Source of the DNA: Rhodoblastus sp964425315
GTDB lineage: Bacteria > Pseudomonadota > Alphaproteobacteria > Rhizobiales > Beijerinckiaceae
DNA: 7,775 nucleotides
NCBI GenBank assembly: GCA_964425315.1
Contig: CAYRNB010000120.1
Span: forward strand, 1-7,775
Direction of reading: 5' to 3'
Under the pieces are notes generated by a model that saw only the letters and a program-made list of their open reading frames with translations, was not told the DNA's origin and ran no database searches. Positions 1 through 7,775 of the stretch are shown here, piece by piece. Within the stretch, counting starts at the first letter, position 1. Every line of letters begins with the position of its first letter. Both the position numbers and the translations under genes were made by a program.

Positions 1-1517
<1,517 letters not shown>

Positions 1518-1534
1518 TCGAAGTTTCATACGAA

Positions 1535-1569
1535 CAAAGAAGGCCGCCGCAAGGCGGCCTTCGTCTTTG
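1535..1569 (+). terminator. Hairpin terminator after groEL
   Basis: A perfect 9-bp stem AAGGCCGCC / GGCGGCCTT (1540-1548 with 1553-1561) closes a GCAA tetraloop of the stable GNRA class, 22 bases after the groEL stop codon. A second 5-bp helix CAAAG / CTTTG (1535-1539 with 1565-1569) can extend it across a 3-base bulge. The T content downstream is modest (TTCGTCTTTG), so this is a good hairpin with a weak U-tract. Confidence 0.75.
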
Positions 1570-1597
1570 AAATGTTGAGCTATTTCCGCTTTCGTCC

Positions 1598-1627
1598 TTG
1601 ACATTCGTCATGGCGTCGCCAAACGAT
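1598..1627 (+). promoter_or_regulatory. Possible promoter for the IHF-like gene
   Basis: A perfect -35 hexamer TTGACA is at 1598-1603. The best -10 candidate is AACGAT at 1622-1627, with an 18-base spacer, which keeps the conserved second A and last T but is otherwise poor. It lies in the 212-base gap between the groEL terminator and the start at 1730, so the downstream gene probably has its own transcript with a leader of about 95 bases. A short dyad TTGA-TGG-TCAA (1635-1645) follows and could be an operator, but that is only a guess from symmetry. Confidence 0.35.
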
Positions 1628-1719
1628 GTTTGCTTTGATGGTCAAGCATGACAACCCGCGAATCGCATTCTCTTATTCATATTTGACGGCGCATAAGGCG
1701 CTCGATTGACGCCGCGCCC

Positions 1720-1724
1720 GGAGG
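1720..1724 (+). promoter_or_regulatory. Ribosome binding site fixing the IHF-like start at 1730
   Basis: GGAGG followed by GG lies 5 bases before the ATG at 1730. It sits inside the longer open frame that begins with TTG at 1706, and so argues for the ATG rather than the TTG as the true start. Confidence 0.75.
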
Positions 1725-1729
1725 GGACG

Positions 1730-2098
1730 ATGGACCGACAGGATAAAGACATAGCTGTCGCCGCCACGCCGGCGGCGGCCGAAGGCAGGGCCACGACGCG
1801 CGCGGAATTGCTCGACGCCGTCTACGCGGCGTGTCCTTCGCTGTCTCGCGCCCAGGCGCGCGATGTTTTCGAAATGACTCTGGAAGAGGTCGTCGCCGCC
1901 CTTTTGCGCGATGAAATGGTGAAACTGCGGGCTTTCGGCGCTTTCAAAGTGCGCTCCAAACGCGAGCGGATCGGCCGTAATCCGCGTACGGGCGTCGAGG
2001 CGAAAATCGAAGCGCGCCGCGTCTTGACCTTCAAACCCTCGCCGACCCTGATCGCGCACGTCAACGGCTTGGAGCCGCCGCGGCGCGAGCGCGATTGA
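1730..2098 (+). CDS. HU/IHF family DNA-binding protein, IHF-alpha-like with N-terminal extension
   Basis: This is a small nucleoid protein of the HU/IHF family, which binds the DNA minor groove as a dimer and bends it. The ATG at 1730 has a strong GGAGG and gives 122 residues. The fold signature is continuous from about residue 22: TRAELLDAVY helix, dimerisation helix around 40-60, EMVKLRAFGAFKVRSKRERIGRNPRTG, then the beta-arm end and ARRVLTFKPSPTLIAHVNG. GRNPRTG (82-88) carries the intercalating proline (P85), and ARRVLTFKP is closer to IHF-alpha than to HU. About 21 residues precede the normal IHF start (polar, then Ala-rich); family members usually run 90-110 residues. In alphaproteobacteria the canonical ihfA usually sits near fabH and plsX, not groEL, so this could be a second, divergent IHF/HU paralogue; I therefore give no symbol. 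It stands alone on the plus strand and converges with the L,D-transpeptidase gene 41 bases downstream. Confidence 0.88.
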   Translation: MDRQDKDIAVAATPAAAEGRATTRAELLDAVYAACPSLSRAQARDVFEMTLEEVVAALLRDEMVKLRAFGAFKVRSKRERIGRNPRTGVEAKIEARRVLTFKPSPTLIAHVNGLEPPRRERD

Positions 2099-2139
2099 CC
2101 GCGCCGCGCTCCCTATCCTTATAGGAACCAACGCCGCGA

Positions 2140-3399
2140 TCAGCGCGGCCGGAAGCTTGCGAGCTTCTGCGGGCGCGGCTTGACGCGTTTCGCCGGCGCC
2201 TTGGCGGACTTGCCCTTGGCGGCGGCAGCCGGTGCGCCGTGCGCGAGAGAATCGATGAGCGCCGAAAGTTTCGAGGCGGGCGCCCGCGGGGCGGCGCGCG
2301 CCCGTTTTTTGGCCTTCTCCTGCTGCTGAATTTCCGCCGCGGCGAGTTTTGCTTCGGCGGCGGTCGGAGCGGTGCGCGCCTCGACGCCCAGGCGCGAATG
2401 CGGATCGTCCAGCGCCAGCTCCACCGGCGGCCTGAGCGCATAGGGACGGCTCACGTCCGGGAAGCGATGCGTGAAAACGGGATTTTGCGCGCCGTCGAGA
2501 TAAACGAGGCGGACGGGGCGAGTCTTCGCCTCCAGCGCGGCCACGGCGGCGTTTTCGGCGCGTTTGATCCGGGCCACGCGCGCCTCGACCGCAGGATTGT
2601 ATTTCAGCGGCGGGCAAGCGGCTTCGGCGTTCAGCGGCTGGCCATCGGCCGATTTGGCGCCGAAGACGTAATGGCGGGCGCAAACGCCGACCGGGACGTC
2701 GCCCCTGGTCGCCTCGAAATAGTCATTACCCCTTTCCAGCTGCCGCCAGAACGCCATGTTGGGATCCAGCCGGTATTTGGCGAGATTCATCGGCGTCATG
2801 TGGAAAGGATAGGATTGCATCTGGATGGCGCGCTGGCCGCCGTGGAAGGATTCGCGCGCCAGGGCGTAGATCTCGGCGATCTGCGCGTCGGTCATGGAGA
2901 AGCAGCCTGCCGACGAGCAAACGCCATGCACCATGACCGAGCCGCCGGTCGCGCCATGGGCGCGGTCGTAGGCGTTGGGATAACCGACATTGAACGAGAG
3001 ATAATAGGCCGAACCCGGATTCATCATCGCCGGCGTGATGGAATAGAAGCCTTCCGGCGACTGCCGGTCGCCTTCCCTGGTTTTCGGCCCCAATTGACCG
3101 GACCAGCGGCAGATCGGGAAAGTCTTCAGCAGAACGTATTTCCCGTCCGGACGCATTTTCCAGACTTCGAATTCGGACTCCTTCTTATAGGCGCGGATCA
3201 GCATGGGCGATTGCGGCGCGACACCCTTCTGCTTCATCAGCGCCAACATCCGGCGCGAAAGCGGTTGTTCCGAACGGGAGATCTGGTAGTCGCCACAGCC
3301 GGAAAGCGCCGCCGCCAACCCGAGGCCCACGCCCGCGAGGGCGGCCTTGCGCGCGTAATGAGGAGCGGAGCGATCGCCGCGGCGAAAAAAGCGGTTCAT
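2140..3399 (-). CDS. Lipoprotein murein L,D-transpeptidase, YkuD/YafK-like
   Basis: This is a probable periplasmic enzyme acting on peptidoglycan cross-links or on peptidoglycan-protein links. The N-terminus has a basic stretch (NRFFRRGDR...HYARK), a hydrophobic core (AALAGVGLGLAAA) and a lipobox LSGC with the acceptor Cys at residue 35, so export and lipid anchoring are expected. The catalytic domain spans roughly residues 65-250, with GDRQSPEGFYSI, then VMVHG (H158) and SSAGCFSM with the nucleophile at C166: the His/Ser-x-Gly-Cys core of YkuD enzymes in the form typical of the YafK group. E. coli YafK (DpaA) releases Braun lipoprotein from murein; whether this one forms or cuts links is not visible. 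Residues from about 340 to 419 are an Ala/Lys/Arg/Pro-rich, probably disordered tail. I chose ATG 3399 (419 residues) over the in-frame TTG at 3405, because GGGA lies 8 bases before the ATG but only 2 before the TTG. Upstream is a 178-base gap that must hold its promoter if it is not read from accA. Confidence 0.85.
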   Translation of the reverse strand: MNRFFRRGDRSAPHYARKAALAGVGLGLAAALSGCGDYQISRSEQPLSRRMLALMKQKGVAPQSPMLIRAYKKESEFEVWKMRPDGKYVLLKTFPICRWSGQLGPKTREGDRQSPEGFYSITPAMMNPGSAYYLSFNVGYPNAYDRAHGATGGSVMVHGVCSSAGCFSMTDAQIAEIYALARESFHGGQRAIQMQSYPFHMTPMNLAKYRLDPNMAFWRQLERGNDYFEATRGDVPVGVCARHYVFGAKSADGQPLNAEAACPPLKYNPAVEARVARIKRAENAAVAALEAKTRPVRLVYLDGAQNPVFTHRFPDVSRPYALRPPVELALDDPHSRLGVEARTAPTAAEAKLAAAEIQQQEKAKKRARAAPRAPASKLSALIDSLAHGAPAAAAKGKSAKAPAKRVKPRPQKLASFRPR

Positions 3400-3550
3400 G
3401 AACAAATCCCGTCGAACCGGAGTGCAGGCCGCAACGGCTTAGCAAACGGCGCGCCATCCGGCCGCGTTCGTAACTGATTTGCCTTCATTAAGCTTACACC
3501 TTTATTGACAAAACGGCGGACAATTCCTCGCCATGGTGAAGCAATTGTTA

Positions 3551-3574
3551 ATAATAAACCAAGCCGGGCGGCTT
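3551..3574 (-). terminator. Hairpin terminator after accA
   Basis: Read on the minus strand just past the accA stop, AAGCC-GCCC-GGCTT forms a 5-bp stem with a 4-base loop (3574-3561). It is followed by GGTTTATTAT, a T-rich run. The stem is short but GC-rich, and position and strand fit intrinsic termination of accA, which would separate it from the L,D-transpeptidase gene. Confidence 0.5.
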
Positions 3575-3577
3575 AAA

Positions 3578-4531
3578 TCAGATCTTCCGCCCCATGGCGA
3601 GGAATTTCTCCTCGCGCGCCGCGCGCAGGTCCTGCCGCGACATGTCCAGGAAACGGCGCAACGACGTCTCCATCGCCTCGCCGGCGGCGCGAATGGCGGC
3701 CTCCGGGTCACGATGGGCGCCGCCGAGCGGCTCCGGAACGATTGCATCGATAAGACCGAATTTGAGCAAATCCTGGGCGGTGATCTTCATGCTCGTCGCC
3801 GCGTCCTGCGCTTTCGCGGAATCGCGCCACAGGATGGAGGCGGATGCTTCGGGCGAAGCGACGGTGTAAATGGCGTGCTCCAGCATCAGCACGCTGTTGC
3901 AGGCGGCGATGCCGAGAGCGCCGCCGGAGCCGCCCTCTCCTATGACCAGGGCGATATTGGGGGTTCCCAGGATCAGGGCGGCCTCAGTGGCCCGCGCGAT
4001 GGCCTCCGCCTGGCCGCGCTCTTCCGCCTCGACGCCGGGAAAGGCGCCGGCGGTGTCGACGAAGGAGAGCACCGGCAGGCCGAAACGATCGGCCAATTCC
4101 ATGATCCGCACCGCCTTGCGATAGCCCTCCGGCTTGGCCATGCCGAAATTGTGCTCGAGCCGCGAGGCGGTGTCCGAGCCTTTTTCCTGGCCGATCACCG
4201 CGACCGACTGGCCGCGGAACCGTCCCAGGCCGCAAATGATCGCCTCGTCCTCGCCGAATTTGCGGTCGCCGGCAAGCGGAGTGAAATCCTCGATCAAATC
4301 GCCAATGTAATCGACGCCATGGGGGCGCTGCGGGTGGCGGGCCACTTGCGTCTTCTGCCAAGGCGTAAGACTGGCGTAAAGTTCGGCAAGGGCCTTGGCC
4401 GCCTTGGCCTGGAGCCGCGCCAGCTCCTCGGCGATCGGCGGCGAACCTTCGCGCTCCGCCAGGGCCCGCAGGTCCTCGACCCTGGCTTCGAGTTCGGCGA
4501 CAGGCTTTTCGAAATCGAGATAGGAGGCCAT
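3578..4531 (-). CDS. accA: Acetyl-CoA carboxylase carboxyltransferase subunit alpha
   Basis: AccA pairs with AccD (not in the window) as the alpha2-beta2 carboxyltransferase that moves the carboxyl group from biotin on AccB to acetyl-CoA, giving malonyl-CoA for fatty acid synthesis in the cytosol. The 317 residues match the family's usual length. An N-terminal helical region (about 1-60, YLDFEKPVAELEARVEDL) is followed by RHPQRPHGVDYI, the crotonase-fold core with GQEKGSDT, HNFGMAKPEGYRKA and FVDTAGAFPGVEAEERGQAEAIA, and the oxyanion-hole region IGEGGSGGALGI (197-207). The C-terminal part has ASPEASASILWRD and KITAQDLLKFGLID. ATG 4531 begins the canonical MASYLDFEKP; the binding site is weak (AGAAG about 9 bases upstream, GGA at 3). 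accA is separated from serA by 151 bases with strong dyads, so independent transcription is likely. Confidence 0.97.
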   Translation of the reverse strand: MASYLDFEKPVAELEARVEDLRALAEREGSPPIAEELARLQAKAAKALAELYASLTPWQKTQVARHPQRPHGVDYIGDLIEDFTPLAGDRKFGEDEAIICGLGRFRGQSVAVIGQEKGSDTASRLEHNFGMAKPEGYRKAVRIMELADRFGLPVLSFVDTAGAFPGVEAEERGQAEAIARATEAALILGTPNIALVIGEGGSGGALGIAACNSVLMLEHAIYTVASPEASASILWRDSAKAQDAATSMKITAQDLLKFGLIDAIVPEPLGGAHRDPEAAIRAAGEAMETSLRRFLDMSRQDLRAAREEKFLAMGRKI

Positions 4532-4545
4532 GGTCCGGTTCTTCT

Positions 4546-4566
4546 GGGCGCGCGCCCTGGCGCGCC
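4546..4566 (-). repeat. GC-only palindromes forming a hairpin just upstream of accA
   Basis: GGCGCGCC (4559-4566) and the perfect 12-base palindrome GGGCGCGCGCCC (4546-4557) are adjacent, one base apart. In the minus-strand RNA, GGCGCGC (4566-4560) can pair with GCGCGCC (4553-4547) as a 7-bp all-GC stem with a 6-base loop. The structure ends about 14 bases before the accA ATG, next to its weak ribosome binding site. Confidence 0.6.
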
Positions 4567-4596
4567 TTATCCCGCACGAAGGACCGGCGCGCGCGG

Positions 4597-4625
4597 AAAC
4601 TGGCGATTTTGCAGCGCGAAGTCAA
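4597..4625 (-). promoter_or_regulatory. Weak candidate promoter for accA
   Basis: On the minus strand TTGACT (4625-4620) matches the -35 consensus at five of six bases. With a 17-base spacer the -10 position reads CAGTTT (4602-4597), which is poor. It is placed sensibly, between the serA-end palindrome and the accA start, but the call rests mainly on the -35. Confidence 0.3.
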
Positions 4626-4657
4626 GTTGCGCGAAGGTCGGCGCGCGAGCGATCCGA

Positions 4658-4675
4658 TCGATCCGGCCGGATCGA
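4658..4675 (-). repeat. 18-bp perfect palindrome directly after serA
   Basis: TCGATCCGGCCGGATCGA is self-complementary over all 18 bases, starting 7 bases beyond the serA stop. An outer GGCGC (4680-4676) can also pair with GCGCC (4644-4640) to enclose it. There is no T-run after it, so it is not a classical intrinsic terminator; it may stabilise the serA 3' end, slow polymerase, or be a protein-binding dyad. Confidence 0.6.
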
Positions 4676-4682
4676 GCGCCGC

Positions 4683-6269
4683 TCAGAATTTCAGCGCCTT
4701 GACGACCCTAACCCCCGGCAGTTTGACAATATGGTCAAACACCGGCTCCGGGACGTCGCCGTCGATGCCGACGAGCGCCACGGCCGAGCCTCCTTGCGCG
4801 TCGCGGCCGAGGGCGAAAGTGGCGATATTGACCCCCGCCTCGCCGAGGAGGCTGGCGAAACGGCCGATAAAGCCAGGCTTGTCCTCGTTCGACACATAGA
4901 TCATCGAGGGCGAGAATTCGGCTTCGGCCTTGATGCCGGCGATTTCGACAATGCGCGGCTTGCCGTCGTTGAACACCGCGCCGGCGACCGTCAGCGTCCG
5001 GCCTTCGGACTCGACCGTCAGGGTGATGAGCGAATCGTAATCGCCTTCCGCGGCGCGCGTCACCTCGTCGATGACAATGCCGCGCTCCTTGGCGACGATG
5101 GGGGCGGAGACGACATTCACATCCGACAGCATCGGCCTTAAAAAACCCGCGACCGCCGCCGCGGTCAAAGCCTTGGTCTTCAGCGCGCCGACATGGCCCT
5201 CGTAGGTGATGGTCAGCTTCTCGACGCCCGTTTCGGTCAATTGCCCGGCGAAGGAGCCGAGCTTTTCCGCCAGGGCGATGAAAGGCTTCAATTTCGGCGC
5301 CTCTTCCGCCGTGATGGAGGGGAAATTGATCGCGTTGGAAATGGCGCCGCGGGTCAGATAGTCCGCCATCTGCTCGGCCACCTGCAAGGCGACGTTTTCC
5401 TGCGCCTCATTGGTGGCGGCGCCGAGATGCGGGGTGCAGACCACATTGGGATGGCCGAACAGGGGATTCTTTACCGCCGGCTCCTCGACGAAAACGTCGA
5501 AGGCGGCGCCGGCGACATGGCCGGAATCGAGCGCCGCGCGCAAGGCGACTTCATCCACCAGGCCGCCGCGGGCGCAATTGATGATGCGCACGCCCTTCTT
5601 GGTCTTGGCGATATTTTCCGCCGACAGAATGTTTTTCGTCTGCGCGGTCAGCGGCGTGTGCAAGCTGATGAAATCCGCCCGCGCCAGGAGGTCGTCGAGA
5701 TCGACCTTTTCCACGCCGAGATTTTGCGCCCGCTCCGGCGAGAGGAAGGGATCGTAGGCGATGACCCGCATTTTCAGGCCAATCGCCCGATCGGCGACGT
5801 TGGCGCCGATATTGCCGCAGCCGATAATGCCGAGCGTCTTGCCGGAAATTTCGACCCCCATAAAACGGTTCTTCTCCCACTTGCCGGCCTGGGTCGAGGC
5901 GTCGGCGGCGGGAATTTCGCGCGCCAGGGCGAACATCAGCGCAATGGCGTGTTCGGCCGTGGTGATGGAATTGCCGAAAGGCGTGTTCATGACGATGACG
6001 CCGCGCGCCGTGGCGGCGGGTATGTCGACATTATCGACGCCGATGCCGGCGCGGCCGATGACTTTCAGCTTGCTGGCGTTTTCGAGAATTTTCGCCGTGA
6101 CCTTGGTCGCCGAGCGAATGGCGAGGCCGTCGTAATCGCCGACGATGGCGGCGAGCTTTTCCCTGTCCTTGCCAAGCGCAGGCTGGAAATCGACTTCGAC
6201 GCCGCGTTCCTTGAAAATCGCGACGGCGGCGGGCGAAAGAGCGTCGGAAATGAGCACACGGGGCGCCAT
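4683..6269 (-). CDS. serA: D-3-phosphoglycerate dehydrogenase, long form with C-terminal ACT domain
   Basis: SerA oxidises 3-phosphoglycerate to 3-phosphohydroxypyruvate with NAD+, the committed step of serine synthesis. The 528 residues fit the long SerA type. Substrate-domain motifs RAGIGVDNVD (73-82) and TPFGNSITTAEH are followed by the Rossmann loop LGIIGCGNIG (G150, G152, G155). The 2-hydroxyacid dehydrogenase catalytic triad is R234 (INCARGG), E263 (VEEP) and H281 (CTPHLGAATNEA). An intervening regulatory domain covers about 317-452. A C-terminal ACT domain covers about 456-528 (NEDKPGFIGRFASLLGEAGVNIATF), so serine feedback inhibition is plausible. The frame is open a further 78 codons upstream, but that part translates an intergenic repeat; ATG 6269 is chosen because GGAGG lies 8 bases before it and MAPRVLISD is the family's N-terminus. 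serC lies 137 bases upstream on the same strand, and SerC uses SerA's product, so one operon is likely. Confidence 0.98.
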   Translation of the reverse strand: MAPRVLISDALSPAAVAIFKERGVEVDFQPALGKDREKLAAIVGDYDGLAIRSATKVTAKILENASKLKVIGRAGIGVDNVDIPAATARGVIVMNTPFGNSITTAEHAIALMFALAREIPAADASTQAGKWEKNRFMGVEISGKTLGIIGCGNIGANVADRAIGLKMRVIAYDPFLSPERAQNLGVEKVDLDDLLARADFISLHTPLTAQTKNILSAENIAKTKKGVRIINCARGGLVDEVALRAALDSGHVAGAAFDVFVEEPAVKNPLFGHPNVVCTPHLGAATNEAQENVALQVAEQMADYLTRGAISNAINFPSITAEEAPKLKPFIALAEKLGSFAGQLTETGVEKLTITYEGHVGALKTKALTAAAVAGFLRPMLSDVNVVSAPIVAKERGIVIDEVTRAAEGDYDSLITLTVESEGRTLTVAGAVFNDGKPRIVEIAGIKAEAEFSPSMIYVSNEDKPGFIGRFASLLGEAGVNIATFALGRDAQGGSAVALVGIDGDVPEPVFDHIVKLPGVRVVKALKF

Positions 6270-6277
6270 GGGGGAAT

Positions 6278-6282
6278 CCTCC
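6278..6282 (-). promoter_or_regulatory. Ribosome binding site fixing the serA start at 6269
   Basis: Minus-strand GGAGG lies 8 bases before the ATG at 6269, preceded by TAATTTTTTC. It shows that translation begins here and not in the longer open frame running back through the palindromic repeat into the serC end. Confidence 0.8.
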
Positions 6283-6317
6283 GAAAAAATTAGGTTCTTG
6301 TTTTGTCTTGAGGAACT

Positions 6318-6400
6318 GTCATTGCGAGGAGCAAAGCGACGAAGCAATCCACGCTGCGGCTTGAACCAACGGTGGATTGCTTCGCTGCGCTCGCAATGAC
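6318..6400. repeat. Dispersed palindromic repeat (CERSEAIH type) between serC and serA
   Basis: Two inverted arms, 6318-6352 and 6372-6400, enclose a 19-base loop. Both arms begin GTCATTGCGAG and end GAAGCAATCCAC when read in the same direction, with 12 bases between those blocks in one arm and 6 in the other. The stem is thus 11 bp plus 12 bp with an asymmetric internal loop. One minus-strand frame reads CERSEAIH and later LLRRFAPRND, a peptide string that recurs as a mistranslation of an intergenic palindrome in many proteobacterial genomes; that recognition is from memory. No protein-coding role is likely. In an mRNA it would form a stable hairpin. Confidence 0.85.
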
Positions 6401-6406
6401 GCGATG

Positions 6407-7570
<1,164 letters not shown>

Positions 7571-7615
7571 ATCCATCCTCCCAGATGGGCGCCTCGCGTT
7601 GGGGCGAGGTGTCCC
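7571..7615 (-). promoter_or_regulatory. serC leader RNA (structured 5' UTR overlapping the RBS)
   Basis: Minus-strand RNA from 7615 begins GGGACA. A 6-bp hairpin CCUCGC (7609-7604) / GCGAGG (7597-7592) with a 6-base loop follows, then CCC (7589-7587), loop AUCU, GGG (7582-7580), which runs into the ribosome binding site GGGAGG (7582-7577). This matches the published serC leader motif of Alphaproteobacteria, described as lying before serC-serA operons with its last stem overlapping the serC ribosome binding site; the match is from memory, not a covariance search. The first GGG (7615-7613) can instead pair with CCC (7589-7587), which would release the ribosome binding site. The ligand or trigger is not visible here. 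Confidence 0.72.
7577..7581 (-). promoter_or_regulatory. serC ribosome binding site, deciding the start at 7570
   Basis: Minus-strand GGAGG is immediately followed by ATGGATATG. Spacing is 0 bases to the first ATG (7576) and 6 to the second (7570), so the second is the credible start. The same bases take part in the leader's last stem. Confidence 0.75.
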
Positions 7616-7624
7616 GCCGCCGCG

Positions 7625-7651
7625 ATTACGCCTCCGTTAAGCATGGGTCAA
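7625..7651 (-). promoter_or_regulatory. Probable serC-serA promoter
   Basis: Minus-strand TTGACC (7651-7646) matches the -35 consensus at five of six bases. The -10 is either CGTAAT (7630-7625, spacer 15, four of six) or TAATCG (7628-7623, spacer 17, weaker). Either places the transcript start near 7616-7613, exactly where the structured leader begins, which supports the call. The promoter lies between the serC start and the end of the upstream oxidoreductase gene. Confidence 0.5.
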
Positions 7652-7686
7652 GGGGGCGGAACGGCTGCAGGGACAGGCCGCCTCGT

Positions 7687-7775
7687 TTAGTGCGACTGCG
7701 CCCACGCCGCAGCCGCCCTCCCCGCCGCCCGACCGGTGGCGAAACAGGCGGTCAGCAAATAGCCGCCGGTTGGCG
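7687..7775 (-). CDS. C-terminal end of a FAD-dependent oxidoreductase (BaiN/HI0933-like), truncated by window edge
   Basis: The last 28 codons of a gene entering from the right edge end at the TAA at 7689-7687. They read PTGGYLLTACFATGRAAG, then Ala-rich sequence, ending WAQSH. A closing TGGY...ACFATGRAAG helix is the usual C-terminus of flavoproteins of the BaiN/HI0933 (YhiN) group, where it completes the FAD site and is followed by a short tail. Other FAD-dependent dehydrogenases such as fumarate-reductase-type flavoproteins end similarly, so family assignment is tentative, and with the body of the protein missing no substrate can be given. It runs in the same direction as serC, 116 bases upstream of it, but serC appears to have its own promoter. 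Confidence 0.6.
   Translation of the reverse strand, partial: PTGGYLLTACFATGRAAGRAAAAWAQSH

Noticed and set aside
1706..1729. TTG start extending the IHF-like protein by 8 residues
   Set aside because: The strong GGAGGGG lies downstream of this TTG and directly before ATG 1730, so the upstream start would put the ribosome binding site inside the coding region.
2099..2139. Possible bidirectional terminator between the convergent IHF-like and L,D-transpeptidase genes
   Set aside because: Only a 4-bp dyad CTAT-CCTT-ATAG is present, with no GC-rich stem and no T-run; too weak to report.
2239..3477. 412-residue open frame on the plus strand, opposite the L,D-transpeptidase gene
   Set aside because: It is antisense to a gene with clear catalytic motifs. 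Its Arg/Gly/Asp/Ala-rich translation resembles no family, and long antisense frames are expected at this GC content.
3505..3510. TTGACA on the plus strand upstream of the L,D-transpeptidase
   Set aside because: No plus-strand gene follows and there is no matching -10; its minus-strand reading TTGTCA has no convincing -10 either.
3533..4702. 389-residue open frame on the plus strand, opposite accA
   Set aside because: It covers accA in antisense and runs through both flanking gaps; its composition is typical of a GC-rich shadow frame and it shows no motif.
5193..6293. 366-residue open frame on the plus strand, opposite serA
   Set aside because: It is a complementary-strand shadow of serA, with biased composition, no recognisable domain and no credible ribosome binding site.

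Overview
This is a GC-rich window of conserved chromosomal genes from an alphaproteobacterium, most likely of the order Hyphomicrobiales. The evidence is the GroEL tail ending GGMGGMDF, the alphaproteobacterial form of SerC next to a long-form SerA, a leader in front of serC that matches the known alphaproteobacterial serC leader design, and a dispersed palindrome whose translation reads CERSEAIH. I cannot name the genus. No phage, plasmid, IS element, CRISPR array, tRNA or rRNA is visible.

Layout. Positions 1-1517 (+) hold the 3' 504 codons of groEL, followed by a hairpin terminator. Positions 1730-2098 (+) encode a small IHF-alpha/HU family DNA-binding protein with an N-terminal extension. 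It converges with a minus-strand block, read from the right end leftwards: the last 28 codons of a probable FAD-dependent oxidoreductase (7687-7775), serC (6407-7570), serA (4683-6269), accA (3578-4531) and a lipoprotein L,D-transpeptidase of the YkuD/YafK type (2140-3399). No gene-free gap exceeds 212 bases.

How the genes work together. SerA and SerC catalyse the first two steps of the phosphorylated serine pathway, from 3-phosphoglycerate through 3-phosphohydroxypyruvate to O-phosphoserine. They probably share one transcript that starts upstream of serC. The short serC 5' leader can fold in two mutually exclusive ways, one of which covers the ribosome binding site. An 83-bp palindromic repeat sits between serC and serA. 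AccA is half of the carboxyltransferase of acetyl-CoA carboxylase, for fatty acid synthesis. Its 151-base upstream gap contains two strong dyads. The L,D-transpeptidase is a likely envelope enzyme. I found no evidence for an undescribed multi-gene system. The points most worth checking are the regulatory RNA in front of serC, the repeat inside the serC-serA unit, and the extended IHF-like protein.
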